Shown piece by piece: positions 1 to 7,277 of a stretch of 10,900 nt of DNA (positions are counted from its first letter, which is position 1; every line of letters begins with the position of its first letter). Made by a program: the position numbers and the translations under genes. The stretch covers positions 1 through 10,900 of the forward strand of contig WQXK01000025.1 in NCBI GenBank assembly GCA_009784845.1, read 5' to 3'. Under the pieces are notes generated by a model. The model saw nothing but the letters and a program-made list of their open reading frames with translations. It ran no database searches and was not told the origin of the DNA. Source of the DNA: Dehalococcoidia bacterium. GTDB taxonomy: Bacteria; Chloroflexota; Dehalococcoidia; Dehalococcoidales; UBA1222.

Positions 1-427
1 TACTTTTTACAAGCTTTATGCTTGTGGGTTTGGGGGCATTTGCGCTGCCGGCTGCTGCGGCAAACACAACCGAGCCTATGCTTGCTGGTGGAGGTGAACA
101 TTCTCTGGCTTTGAAAAGCGATGGCACGGTCTGGGCTTGGGGTAGTAACAGTTACGATCAACTGGGCGACGGCACAACAACAATTCGTTCTGCGTCGGTT
201 CAGGTATCCGGTCTTGTTCTAATGGACGCCGAGCCAGATCCTACCGGTACTACTCCCACCGATACTTCACCACCACGCCTACCGGTTCCACTTCACCGAC
301 TGCTCCCTCCACCACTGACGAAGGCGGTTCCGGCAGCAATGCATTCCTTATAATCGTGATTATCGTTGTTCTAATTGCCGCAGTGGGTGCTGGGGTCTAC
401 TTCATCATCAAACGCAAGAATAGTTAG
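1..427 (+). CDS. Exported single-RCC1-repeat protein with C-terminal membrane anchor (5' partial, frameshifted)
   Basis: The frame open from position 3 encodes a hydrophobic stretch ending in Ala-rich PAAAAN, which looks like a signal peptide and its cleavage site. It has no basic n-region, so the true start probably lies upstream of the window; the first ATG inside is at 18. Next comes one complete RCC1/alpha-tubulin-suppressor repeat ([20 protein letters not shown], then the QLGDGTTT block) at about 84-225, then a Thr/Pro-rich linker. As written this frame ends at 353 in an unconvincing tail. One frame back (positions 2 mod 3) the linker continues as [20 protein letters not shown] and is followed by a very hydrophobic segment (about 344-409) and a basic KRKNS tail ending at TAG 425-427. 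The two halves clearly belong together, so a single-base indel lies near 258-276. The intact protein would be anchored in the membrane with the repeat outside. One repeat is few for this family, whose members usually form multi-bladed propellers. Function unknown. Confidence 0.6.
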
Positions 428-456
428 CTTCAGGCTTTCAGTTAAAAGAATACCGG

Positions 457-483
457 CAGGTGCGCTCATTCAGGGCGCACCTG
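457..483. terminator. Perfect 9-bp hairpin between convergent genes
   Basis: Arms CAGGTGCGC (457-465) and GCGCACCTG (475-483) pair perfectly around a 9-base loop. The hairpin lies 29 bases past the RCC1-protein stop on the plus strand, and the minus-strand open frame stops inside its loop (470-472). The T-run is short on the plus side (TTT, 484-486). On the minus side a T-rich stretch appears only after several bases. A shared, possibly bidirectional, terminator fits the convergent layout, but the weak T-tract leaves it unproven. Confidence 0.5.
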
Positions 484-698
484 TTTGCATAATACTGCCT
501 GAAGCAGTTATATTCCCCAAGACTTTAAGGCTTCCCTCGATTTCCACGCTTCCGTGCGGCGTTATGCGCCCCTCACTCAGCGCAACAAAGCAGTCTGCCT
601 CATCCGTGGATATAACAAATGCCTCATCCGGCAGTGCAGGCGCCGGCTTGCTTTGAATAACCAGTCCGCCCACAAAAACGGCGTCGCTTGCCGAGTGA
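470..698 (-). pseudogene. 3' remnant of an unidentified gene
   Basis: Read on the minus strand, this stretch gives a protein-like C-terminus of about 75 residues, with blocks such as AVFVGGLVIQSKPAPALP, DEADCFVALSEGR and GSVEIEGSLKVLGNITASGS. The Gly-spaced alternating pattern at the end suggests beta-structure of the kind seen in polymer-forming or fibre proteins, though no family can be named. No ATG with a ribosome-binding site precedes it. The frame stays open upstream only by running into the 3' end of the VOC gene in another frame. Base composition resembles the leu region rather than the AT-rich VOC/AraC pair. The simplest reading is an old gene truncated when that pair arrived. A non-genic stretch that happens to stay open is the alternative. 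Confidence 0.35.
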
Positions 699-1154
699 TT
701 ATATGAGTTGTTTAACAACCTCAACAGGGAACATTGTACGCTCTGCGATTTCCTCAACAGAAAGCCCTTGCGCCAAGAAACGCTTTGCCACACTAACCAT
801 GCTTTCTGATACCTCTACGATGTATTTGTCATAATCATAAAAACGCATGACACGCTGCCCCCAAGGGTATGCTTTGCTTTCATGGAGAAACACAATCCCA
901 TCTACTGATTTTAGTTTTGTTTCCCAGAAATCTAAGTCTTCTACCTCAAAATAAAGCTGAAAATTATCAGGTTGTGCATGTGCTTTAAGTTCCACTCCGA
1001 CAAGTTCCTCATAATTGGATTGCAGGGAAAGCCCATTTTCAAAAGAAACATGAACGCCTAAATCCATTATGATTTTTTGCCCCATTACTTTTTCATAGAA
1101 ACTCTTGGATTTTTCCATGTCCGATACTGAAATTAGCGTACCGCAATATTTCAT
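699..1154 (-). CDS. VOC (glyoxalase/bleomycin-resistance fold) family protein
   Basis: A 151-residue protein with the vicinal oxygen chelate pattern. It opens with the first beta-strand and helix (CGTLISVSDMEKSKSFYEKV), has a middle QLYFEVEDLDFWETKL, and a second half WGQRVMRFYDYDKYIVEVSE whose last Glu sits where family metal ligands are common. A short C-terminal extension (residues about 122-151, ending AERTMFPVEVVKQLI) looks like a small helix-turn-helix or helical tail. The start at 1154 is chosen because an AGGAG at 1163-1167 (minus strand) lies 8 bases before it; the ATG at 1160 is only 2 bases away and too close. It lies 40 bases downstream of the AraC gene on the same strand, so the two are probably co-transcribed. 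Substrate cannot be read from sequence; small-molecule detoxification or resistance is usual in this superfamily. The pair is AT-rich and Clostridia-like in style. Confidence 0.8.
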   Translation of the reverse strand: MKYCGTLISVSDMEKSKSFYEKVMGQKIIMDLGVHVSFENGLSLQSNYEELVGVELKAHAQPDNFQLYFEVEDLDFWETKLKSVDGIVFLHESKAYPWGQRVMRFYDYDKYIVEVSESMVSVAKRFLAQGLSVEEIAERTMFPVEVVKQLI

Positions 1155-1194
1155 ATTCATCACTCCTATTTTTCGTATTTTCTTGCATTGTACA

Positions 1195-2004
1195 TTAGAA
1201 TTTCGCAATCTCACTGTAAAAATCGGACAGCTTATCTCTATATTCTTGCGGCGTGATTCCGCATATCGACTTAAAATCATGTATAAAGTGGGGCATATCA
1301 TAATAACCTGTTTGAAGATATGCCTTTGTGATGCTGTTCATGGGCTTTTGCAAAAGACGAATAGCCTTGTTTACGCGCACAAGGCGCGAAAAGGACTTGA
1401 TATTCACACCCATGTATTCTCCGAATATGCGGCTCAAATGACGCTCACTGTAACATGCATTTTGGGAAAGCTCCTTGACCGATATTAATCCGCCGCTATT
1501 TACAATCATTCTATTTGCTACTGAAAACTCATCGCGATAAAAAGCGGTTTTGAGGTACGCCAGAAACAATCTGTCAATTTCGGTAATGAGGGTATGAGTA
1601 TTTGCCGCCGTTTCTATTTGTTGCACTATCAATGCATTAAGCGTAGGATTAATTGTTTCAAACGGAATTATTCTGTCAGTCAACTCATTTTGGGGCATTC
1701 CGCTAAAGGCATAATATCCCGCCGGCTGAAACTCAACAATAAACAGCATTTGATAACGGTTTGCTTCAGCGCCAACACAGGCTGGCTTGGTTGCTGGCCC
1801 AAATAAATTACCAAAAATCTCTTTGCCGTCGAATGAAAATACCAGCGTGGCACAGCCATGTGGGATAACTGCATACTTGCTGGACATCACGCACTTTCTT
1901 GGAAAGGTAATAGTATAATTGGAAATCCAGTTTCTCAGTGATGGGTGTGGAAAGAGATAGGTGAACCCATCAGCATCGACTAATATGCGATGTGTTTCAT
2001 TCAA
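1195..2004 (-). CDS. AraC-family transcriptional regulator
   Basis: A 269-residue protein with an N-terminal sensor-like domain (LFPHPSLRNWISNYTITFP, IPHGCATLVFSFDGKEIFG) and a C-terminal AraC DNA-binding domain of about 100 residues. The first helix-turn-helix is around VKELSQNACYSERHLSRIFG, and the second is around ITKAYLQTGYYDMPHFIHDF, followed by the signature-like ICGITPQEYR. The frame is open to a TTG at 2094 (299 residues), but nothing like a ribosome-binding site precedes it. The TTG at 2004 has GAGG at 2016-2019 (minus strand) 10 bases or so upstream and gives the size usual for this class, so it is preferred with modest certainty. It probably regulates itself and the adjoining VOC gene in response to a small molecule. 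It is divergent to leuA, but nothing suggests it controls leucine synthesis. Confidence 0.85.
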   Translation of the reverse strand: MNETHRILVDADGFTYLFPHPSLRNWISNYTITFPRKCVMSSKYAVIPHGCATLVFSFDGKEIFGNLFGPATKPACVGAEANRYQMLFIVEFQPAGYYAFSGMPQNELTDRIIPFETINPTLNALIVQQIETAANTHTLITEIDRLFLAYLKTAFYRDEFSVANRMIVNSGGLISVKELSQNACYSERHLSRIFGEYMGVNIKSFSRLVRVNKAIRLLQKPMNSITKAYLQTGYYDMPHFIHDFKSICGITPQEYRDKLSDFYSEIAKF

Positions 2005-2320
2005 GGAGTGTATATCCTCTTTTGAAATGCGTGTTGGCAATGTCGATGAAAAACCACACACGAGTGTTGAACGGACATAGATATGCGTTGCCAAGCGCTT
2101 AAGCTGGCTGATAAGTGCTTTGTGTGGTATTATCTTGGCATTAATACATATAAAACATTGAGGATTATGCTATTTTTTACAGCAATTAAAGGTGCGTTGT
2201 GACTAAGTATTATTGTAACATCCATAATGAATGCATGGGCAGTCTCTCACTTACCTGCCCCTCCATTTGCAGGGAGGGGATTTAGGTAGGCAAGCTGAGA
2301 TTGTATTAATGGAGGATATT
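2005..2320. other. Divergent intergenic region between the AraC gene and leuA
   Basis: This spacer must contain the promoter for leuA and probably one for the AraC-VOC pair. It is AT-rich from about 2130 to 2230, with several TATAAA/CATAAT-like hexamers (2149-2154, 2223-2228), but none is paired with a good -35 at 16-18 bases, so no promoter is called. If the regulator starts at the TTG at 2094, its part shrinks to 2095-2320. No T-box signature or other recognised riboswitch was found. The only clear structure is the palindrome at 2245-2300. Confidence 0.5.
2245..2300. repeat. 56-bp imperfect palindrome upstream of leuA (REP/MITE-like or leader hairpin)
   Basis: Three nested pairing blocks are visible: outer TCTCA (2245-2249) with TGAGA (2296-2300), middle TACCT with AGGTA (2284-2288), and a perfect inner CCCCTCC (2258-2264) with GGAGGGG (2273-2279) around an 8-base loop. 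No T-run follows, so it is not a standard terminator. The C-block/G-block layout with a trailing ATTTAGGTAGG resembles dispersed REP-like intergenic palindromes. A role in the leuA 5' leader is also possible because it ends 10 bases before the leuA ribosome-binding site. Only one copy is present here. Confidence 0.55.
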
Positions 2321-3859
2321 ATGGATAAGGTTATTATTTTTGATACCACACTGCGCGACGGAGAACAGGCAGCCGGTTCTGCGCTAAATGTCAGCGAGAA
2401 ACTGGAAATAGCCGGGCGGCTGGAGCGCATGGGTGTGGATGTTATTGAGGCAGGTTTTCCTGTCAGTTCCTCAGGTGATTTTGAGGCCGTGCGCACGCTG
2501 GCACGCCAAATACGCGGTGCTTCCATTTGTGCTTTGGCACGCGCTGTTGCGCCGGATATCGACACCGCTTGGGAATCTATCAGGGAAGGTGCCAACCCGC
2601 GTCTGCATATTTTTGTTTCCACATCGGAAATACACCTGCTATATCAACTAAAAAAAACCCGCGAGCAGGCACTTGAAATGGCGCAGGCAGCGGTGCGTCA
2701 CGCCCGCAAGCACCTATCAAACATAGAGTTTTCACCCATGGATGCGACACGCACCGACCCCGAATTTCTATATCAGGTGCTGAATACCGTCATATCTGAA
2801 GGTGCCAGCACCATCAACATCCCGGACACAGTGGGGTATTCCACGCCGGCGGAGTTCGGCAACTTTATCGACGGCATTTATAAAAATGTGCCTTGTATGG
2901 ACAAGGTTGTATTAAGCGTGCATTGCCACAACGATTTGGGATTGGCCACGGCAAACTCCATCACGGCCCTAATGCATGGCGCGCGTCAAATTGAGTGCAC
3001 CATCAATGGCATAGGAGAGCGCGCCGGCAATGCTGCGTTGGAAGAAGTTGTGATGATTATTGCCACCAAAGGCGAAGCTTTACAGCTTGAAACCGGCATT
3101 CACACACAGCAAATCTACGGCGCTTCGCGCCTGGTAAGCGAATTAACCGGCTTTGCGGTGCAATCGAATAAGGCGGTTGTGGGAACAAATGCTTTCAGGC
3201 ACCAATCCGGCATACATCAGGACGGTGTCATCAAGCAGCGTTTTACCTACGAGGTGATGGACCCGCAAATGGTGGGCATTCCATCGTCATCCATTGTTCT
3301 CAGCAAACTATCCGGCAGCAGCGCCCTGCGTCAAAGGCTGGAGGAATTGGGATACAACCTTTCAAAAGAGGATTTTGAGCGCGCTTTTGCCTCTTTCAAG
3401 GAACTGGCTGACAAAAAGAAAGAGGTCACTGTGCGCGACCTTGAATCGCTGATGGCTGAGGACAAACGCACTGTTACCGAGTATTATCATTTGGAGCGCA
3501 TACAGGTAACATGCGGCGATCGTGGCATTCCGACTGCTGCAGTTAAGCTTATCGGACCAAACGGCGAGGAACTGGCCGACGCGTCACTGGGCACAGGACC
3601 GGTGGATGCCGCATACAAGGCCATCAACCGTATCGTGAAAGTGCCCAATAAACTCACCGAGTTTTCCGTCAACTCAATTACAGCCGGCATTGACGCCATC
3701 GGCGAGGTGCTGATTCGCATTGAAGCGGACGGCGTAAGCTATACCGGGCGCGGTGCCGATCCCGATATTGTCGTAGCGTCGGCTAAGGCGTACATGCACG
3801 CCCTCAACCGCCTGATTGCCACATGCATGCCCGACAGGCAAAACAGCAGCGCTGCGTAA
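2321..3859 (+). CDS. leuA: 2-isopropylmalate synthase
   Basis: Condenses acetyl-CoA with 2-oxoisovalerate to 2-isopropylmalate, the committed step of leucine synthesis, in the cytoplasm. The 512-residue product is a normal full-length LeuA. The TIM-barrel domain opens with FDTTLRDGEQ (residues 7-16; Arg12/Asp13 catalytic and metal site) and EAGFPVSSSGDFEAV. The metal-binding HCHND is at 201-205, followed by NGIGERAGNAALEEVVM and SGIHQDG near 296-302. The last ~125 residues form the LeuA regulatory domain (GTGPVDAAYKAINRIV, DPDIVVASAKAYMHALNRL), where leucine feedback normally acts. The start at 2321 has GGAGG at 2311-2315 with 5-base spacing and aligns with the family N-terminus. An in-frame ATG at 2231 lacks a ribosome-binding site. 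First gene of the operon. It is separated from CimA-type enzymes by FPVSSSGD where CimA has GWPGANPKD. Confidence 0.96.
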   Translation: MDKVIIFDTTLRDGEQAAGSALNVSEKLEIAGRLERMGVDVIEAGFPVSSSGDFEAVRTLARQIRGASICALARAVAPDIDTAWESIREGANPRLHIFVSTSEIHLLYQLKKTREQALEMAQAAVRHARKHLSNIEFSPMDATRTDPEFLYQVLNTVISEGASTINIPDTVGYSTPAEFGNFIDGIYKNVPCMDKVVLSVHCHNDLGLATANSITALMHGARQIECTINGIGERAGNAALEEVVMIIATKGEALQLETGIHTQQIYGASRLVSELTGFAVQSNKAVVGTNAFRHQSGIHQDGVIKQRFTYEVMDPQMVGIPSSSIVLSKLSGSSALRQRLEELGYNLSKEDFERAFASFKELADKKKEVTVRDLESLMAEDKRTVTEYYHLERIQVTCGDRGIPTAAVKLIGPNGEELADASLGTGPVDAAYKAINRIVKVPNKLTEFSVNSITAGIDAIGEVLIRIEADGVSYTGRGADPDIVVASAKAYMHALNRLIATCMPDRQNSSAA

Positions 3860-3877
3860 GTCCGCCTCAGCAGGAAC

Positions 3878-3906
3878 GTAACATCGTGTTTATGGTTTAA
3901 TATACT
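3878..3906 (+). promoter_or_regulatory. Candidate internal promoter before leuC
   Basis: In the 98-base gap between leuA and leuC, GTAACA (3878-3883, 4 of 6 to TTGACA) is followed after 17 bases by TATACT (3901-3906, 5 of 6 to TATAAT). The gap is AT-rich and much wider than most other gaps in the operon, which fits a secondary promoter for leuC onward. This is a consensus match only; read-through from leuA remains likely. Confidence 0.3.
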
Positions 3907-3957
3907 GGATTATTTCTTAAGACAAGCAAAATATGTTCAGGAAATGAGATAAGTGAT

Positions 3958-5208
3958 ATGACATTAGCAGAAAGAATACTGGCAGCCCATTGCGGCAAGG
4001 CATCGGTTGCGCCGGGTGATTTCATCAGTGTGCGCCCTGACGTAATTCTCTCAAACGACGTCACTGCGCCCATAGCCATAAAGGAATTCCGCAAGCTTGG
4101 TGTGAAAAAAGTTTTTGATGCATCCAAAATCGTGATGGTGCCGGATCATTTCGTACCCAATAAGGATATCGCCTCAGCCGAGCAGGTCAAGATGCTGCGC
4201 GAGTTTGCCCGCGAACAGGGCACGGTCTATTTTGAATGCGGTCAGATGGGCATCGAGCATGTGCTGTTACCCGAGCAGGGCTTGGTGCTTCCGGGGGATG
4301 TGGTCATCGGGGCTGACTCGCATACCTGTACCTATGGTGCGCTGGGTGCCTTTGCAACCGGCATGGGCTCAACCGATATCGCCACAGCCATGGCCACCGG
4401 TGAGATTTGGATGAAAGTTCCGCCTACCATCCGCTTCGTCTATCACGGTGCTTTGTCCAAATGGGTAAGCGGCAAAGACCTCATACTTTACACCATCGGG
4501 CAAATCGGTGTTGACGGGGCATTGTATGCCGCCATGGAGTTTACCGGCGAGGTTATTGACGCGCTTTCCATGGACGGGCGTTTTACCATGTCCAACATGG
4601 CCATCGAGGCAGGAGGCAAAGCCGGACTGTGTCGCCCCGACAATACCGCCAAAAGTTACGTCCAGTCCCGTGCCAAGAAAGACTATACCTGCTACGAATT
4701 AGGGCCGGCATCCGAGTGCGCCAAAGTGTATGAGTGGGACATATCCAAGATTGAGCCTCAGGTGGCGGCACCTCACCTGCCGTCAAATACAAAACCGGTA
4801 TCCGCATTTGCGGATGTGGCTATTCATCAGGTGGTTATTGGCTCGTGTACCAATGGTCGCATGGAGGACCTGCGTTTGGCTGCATCTATAATCAAGGGCA
4901 AAAAGGTCGCGCCTTTCGTGCGCTGCATTGTAATTCCGGGCACGCAACAGATTTATCTTGAGGCGACGCGTGAGGGGCTAATTGAAACATTGATTAGCGC
5001 CGGATGCGCTGTTTCCACACCAACGTGCGGACCGTGTCTTGGCGGGCATATGGGCATACTGGCCGAAGGCGAGCGTGCCGTTGCCACCACCAACCGCAAT
5101 TTCGTCGGGCGTATGGGCTCATCCAAAAGCGAAGTCTACCTTGCCAACCCTGCAGTTGCTGCCGCATCCGCTGTGCTGGGACGCATCGCGTCACCGGACG
5201 CCCTGTAA
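3958..5208 (+). CDS. leuC: 3-isopropylmalate dehydratase large subunit
   Basis: Catalytic [4Fe-4S] subunit that, with LeuD, isomerises 2-isopropylmalate to 3-isopropylmalate. With CimA product the same enzyme converts citramalate to 3-methylmalate. The protein is 416 residues, the shorter archaeal/HacA-like type rather than the ~470-residue enterobacterial type. The aconitase-family motif [20 protein letters not shown] surrounds His122. The three cluster cysteines are visible: Cys297 in [11 protein letters not shown], and Cys357 and Cys360 in [12 protein letters not shown]. The C-terminus has the expected NRNFVGRMG and [13 protein letters not shown]. The ATG at 3958 is used because the protein aligns from [14 protein letters not shown]. 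Its ribosome-binding site is poor (AGGA lies about 15 bases away), so translation may be weak. Close relatives act on homoaconitate, but the leu/cim context makes isopropylmalate the natural substrate. Confidence 0.95.
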   Translation: MTLAERILAAHCGKASVAPGDFISVRPDVILSNDVTAPIAIKEFRKLGVKKVFDASKIVMVPDHFVPNKDIASAEQVKMLREFAREQGTVYFECGQMGIEHVLLPEQGLVLPGDVVIGADSHTCTYGALGAFATGMGSTDIATAMATGEIWMKVPPTIRFVYHGALSKWVSGKDLILYTIGQIGVDGALYAAMEFTGEVIDALSMDGRFTMSNMAIEAGGKAGLCRPDNTAKSYVQSRAKKDYTCYELGPASECAKVYEWDISKIEPQVAAPHLPSNTKPVSAFADVAIHQVVIGSCTNGRMEDLRLAASIIKGKKVAPFVRCIVIPGTQQIYLEATREGLIETLISAGCAVSTPTCGPCLGGHMGILAEGERAVATTNRNFVGRMGSSKSEVYLANPAVAAASAVLGRIASPDAL

Positions 5209-5250
5209 ATGCTGCGCGCTTGTTGACATAATTTATTCTAAGGATTTGAA

Positions 5251-5652
5251 ATGACAGTTGAAGAAGATAGTGTTCGCGTAAGGTTAATGGTCAAGCCCAA
5301 CTCCAAGGTTTGCCTCTTTCATGCACGCAAAAACCTCTTGCCTCCCTTTATGGCAGTGGACCACAACCTCATGCTCGACTGGGCTGAGAACGACTGCGAC
5401 AGCATTATTTACTGGCTGCAGCCAAACGATGAACAGGGCGACATCATGGCGCATCTGGAACAGCAGATTAAGCCTTCCGGCAGGATATGGCTCGTTCTTT
5501 GCGCTGCGCCCCAGGCAACAATTGAGCGCATCAGGCAGGACGTCAGCGACTACACCAATCTCAGGGCAGGCAAAGTAGTTGATATCGGTGAGAACGAGGT
5601 TGCCCTGCTGTTTGCGCTTAGAAAAAGCGCCTTGGAAGATAAAGAAAGTTGA
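5251..5652 (+). CDS. Uncharacterised 133-residue protein between leuC and leuD
   Basis: Not firmly recognised. The start has AGGA at 5241-5244 with 6-base spacing. The gene lies 42 bases after leuC and 22 before leuD on the same strand, so it is surely part of the operon. The middle, [20 protein letters not shown] followed by [11 protein letters not shown], has the strand-helix-strand feel of a small Rossmann-like or degenerate methyltransferase-type domain. It resembles the layout of DUF3052-type proteins (a predicted D-x-hh-hW motif, then a Gly-x-IW-hh strand). The end has [18 protein letters not shown]. There is no signal peptide, membrane segment or known catalytic motif. Three cysteines (in KVCLF, NDCDS, VLCAA) are not spaced as a cluster motif. 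Position suggests a link to LeuCD assembly, stability or regulation, but that is inference only. Confidence 0.75.
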   Translation: MTVEEDSVRVRLMVKPNSKVCLFHARKNLLPPFMAVDHNLMLDWAENDCDSIIYWLQPNDEQGDIMAHLEQQIKPSGRIWLVLCAAPQATIERIRQDVSDYTNLRAGKVVDIGENEVALLFALRKSALEDKES

Positions 5653-5674
5653 GCTAAGAATGGGAGAAACGGGT

Positions 5675-6175
5675 ATGCTTACAGGAAAGGTTTTTAAATA
5701 CGGGGCAAATGTGGACACCGATGCCATTATTCCGGCGCGCTACCTCAATGTTTCAGAGCCGGCGGAACTGGCCAAGCACTGCATGGAGGACATTGACCTT
5801 GATTTCGTTAAGAATGTGCGCCAGGGCGATATTATTCTTGCCACAAGCAACTTTGGTTGCGGTTCGTCGCGTGAGCATGCCCCCATTGCCATTAAGGCAG
5901 CCGGTTTGTCGGCTGTAATCGCCACGTCATTTGCACGTATTTTTTTCCGCAACAGCATCAATATCGGGCTTCCGCTGCTTGAGTCCCCCGAAACAGTATC
6001 AAGCACGGATGCAGGGGATACACTGCAAATCGAACTGGAAACAGGCATCATCAAAAATATTACCAAAGGACTAACTTTCCAAGCCAAGCCATACCCGCAT
6101 TTCATGGCGCAGATTATCGCATCCGGCGGGCTGGTTAAGTACACCAGACAAAAGCTTGAAAGCGAGGCGTCATGA
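5675..6175 (+). CDS. leuD: 3-isopropylmalate dehydratase small subunit
   Basis: Swivelling small subunit that completes the LeuCD isomerase active site. The 166-residue product is the short archaeal-like LeuD, starting [20 protein letters not shown] with the substrate-loop region ARYLN just after it. The diagnostic [10 protein letters not shown] spans residues 61-70, with [18 protein letters not shown] beyond. The start at 5675 is preferred because GGGAG at 5662-5666 lies 8 bases upstream and the protein matches the family N-terminus. The ATG at 5660 would add MGETG and has no better site; a longer frame reaching back to 5579 overlaps the preceding gene and is not used. The stop overlaps the leuB start in an ATGA (6172-6175), indicating translational coupling. 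Confidence 0.95.
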   Translation: MLTGKVFKYGANVDTDAIIPARYLNVSEPAELAKHCMEDIDLDFVKNVRQGDIILATSNFGCGSSREHAPIAIKAAGLSAVIATSFARIFFRNSINIGLPLLESPETVSSTDAGDTLQIELETGIIKNITKGLTFQAKPYPHFMAQIIASGGLVKYTRQKLESEAS

Positions 6176-7272
6176 AATACAAAATTGCGCAGTTGCCCGG
6201 CGACGGCATAGGTCCTGAGGTCACCTCTCAGGCAGTAAGGGTGATGCAGCAAATCGGCGAGCTTTACGACCATACGTTTGAGGTAAAAACCGGTCTCATC
6301 GGCGGCGTTGCCATCGACCTTACAGGATCGTCTCTGCCGCCGGAAACATTAAAGCTAGCCAAGAGCTCGAATGCGGTGCTGCTGGGTGCCGTAGGAGACC
6401 CGAAATTTGACGACCCTAAAATAAAGGAACGCCCTGAGAATGGGCTGCTATCCATCCGTAAGAATTTGAAGCTGTTTGCCAATTTGCGTCCGGTAAAGGT
6501 ATATGACGAGTTGCTTGAGGGCGCCATGCTCAAAGCAAACGTTATTAAAGGAGCCGACTTTGTTTTCGTAAGAGAGCTCACCAGCGGCTTGTATTTCGGT
6601 AAGCCCAAGAAACGCTGGGAAACATCCTCAGGCAGAAAAGCGGTTGACTCCATGTATTACACCGAGCAGGAAATCGAGCGCATTGTGCGCGTAGGATTTG
6701 AGTTGGCGCGCCTGCGACGCAAGAAACTGACCTCCGTAGACAAAGCCAACGTGCTGGAATCATCGCGCCTTTGGCGTCAGGTTGCGAAAGAGGTTTCCAA
6801 GAATTATCCTGACGTGACACTGGAGCATCTTTTGGTTGACACGTGTGCCATGAGTCTTATACGTACCCCACGCGATTTCGACGTAATCGTAACCGAGAAT
6901 ACTTTCGGCGACATACTCACAGATGAAGCATCCATGCTTGCCGGTTCCATGGGCATGCTGCCATCCGCCTCTTTGGCAGGAATACCGGCAAAAGGCGGGC
7001 ATACATTCGGACTTTACGAGCCCATTCACGGCTCGGCCCCAACCATAGCCGGAAAGGATATAGCAAATCCCATAGCCACCATTCTTTCGCTGGCTATGTT
7101 GTTGCGCTACTCGCTGGCATTGGAAAAAGAGGCGACAGATGTAGAACAGGCCGTAAGCTGTGTGCTCAAGGCAGGCTATCGCACCTGTGATATAATTGAC
7201 GAAACGACAGGCAACAAACAGGTTGGCACACAACAAATGGGCAGTCTTATTGTAAAAGCGCTCAAAGGATAA
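6172..7272 (+). CDS. leuB: 3-isopropylmalate dehydrogenase
   Basis: NAD-dependent oxidative decarboxylation of 3-isopropylmalate to 2-oxoisocaproate. In the citramalate route the same enzyme turns 3-methylmalate into 2-oxobutyrate. The 366-residue length is standard. Visible motifs are [10 protein letters not shown] (residues 8-17), the paired substrate arginines in [35 protein letters not shown], the catalytic-lysine segment [18 protein letters not shown], the metal-binding [19 protein letters not shown], and the nucleotide-binding [15 protein letters not shown] (His286 onward). The segment [12 protein letters not shown] departs slightly from the commoner VDNAAMQLxRxP but keeps the Asp. The start is fixed by the ATGA overlap with leuD. 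CimA begins 5 bases after its stop. Confidence 0.96.
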   Translation: MKYKIAQLPGDGIGPEVTSQAVRVMQQIGELYDHTFEVKTGLIGGVAIDLTGSSLPPETLKLAKSSNAVLLGAVGDPKFDDPKIKERPENGLLSIRKNLKLFANLRPVKVYDELLEGAMLKANVIKGADFVFVRELTSGLYFGKPKKRWETSSGRKAVDSMYYTEQEIERIVRVGFELARLRRKKLTSVDKANVLESSRLWRQVAKEVSKNYPDVTLEHLLVDTCAMSLIRTPRDFDVIVTENTFGDILTDEASMLAGSMGMLPSASLAGIPAKGGHTFGLYEPIHGSAPTIAGKDIANPIATILSLAMLLRYSLALEKEATDVEQAVSCVLKAGYRTCDIIDETTGNKQVGTQQMGSLIVKALKG

Positions 7273-7277
7273 CGCAC

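Noticed and set aside
241..427. Sortase (LPxTG) cell-wall anchor on the RCC1 protein
   Set aside because: The linker before the hydrophobic tail has no LPxTG-like motif; a plain C-terminal membrane anchor fits better.
375..656. Plus-strand 93-codon open frame after the RCC1 gene
   Set aside because: Antisense to the more protein-like minus frame, overlaps the anchor-coding segment in another frame and has no ribosome-binding site.
1105..1488. Plus-strand 127-codon open frame
   Set aside because: Lies antisense to the VOC and AraC genes, with hydrophobic, unstructured composition typical of a shadow frame.
2150..2230. A sigma-70 promoter for leuA
   Set aside because: Several -10-like hexamers exist but none has a -35 partner at acceptable spacing, so no specific site is called.
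2105..2320. T-box or other amino-acid riboswitch ahead of leuA
   Set aside because: No T-box core sequence, no terminator/antiterminator pair with a T-run; only the palindrome is seen.
5284..5727. Minus-strand 147-codon open frame opposite the unknown gene and leuD start
   Set aside because: Antisense shadow crossing two well-supported plus-strand genes; no ribosome-binding site or family resemblance.
5740..6273. Minus-strand 177-codon open frame opposite leuD/leuB
   Set aside because: Shadow of leuD, whose motifs are unambiguous on the plus strand.
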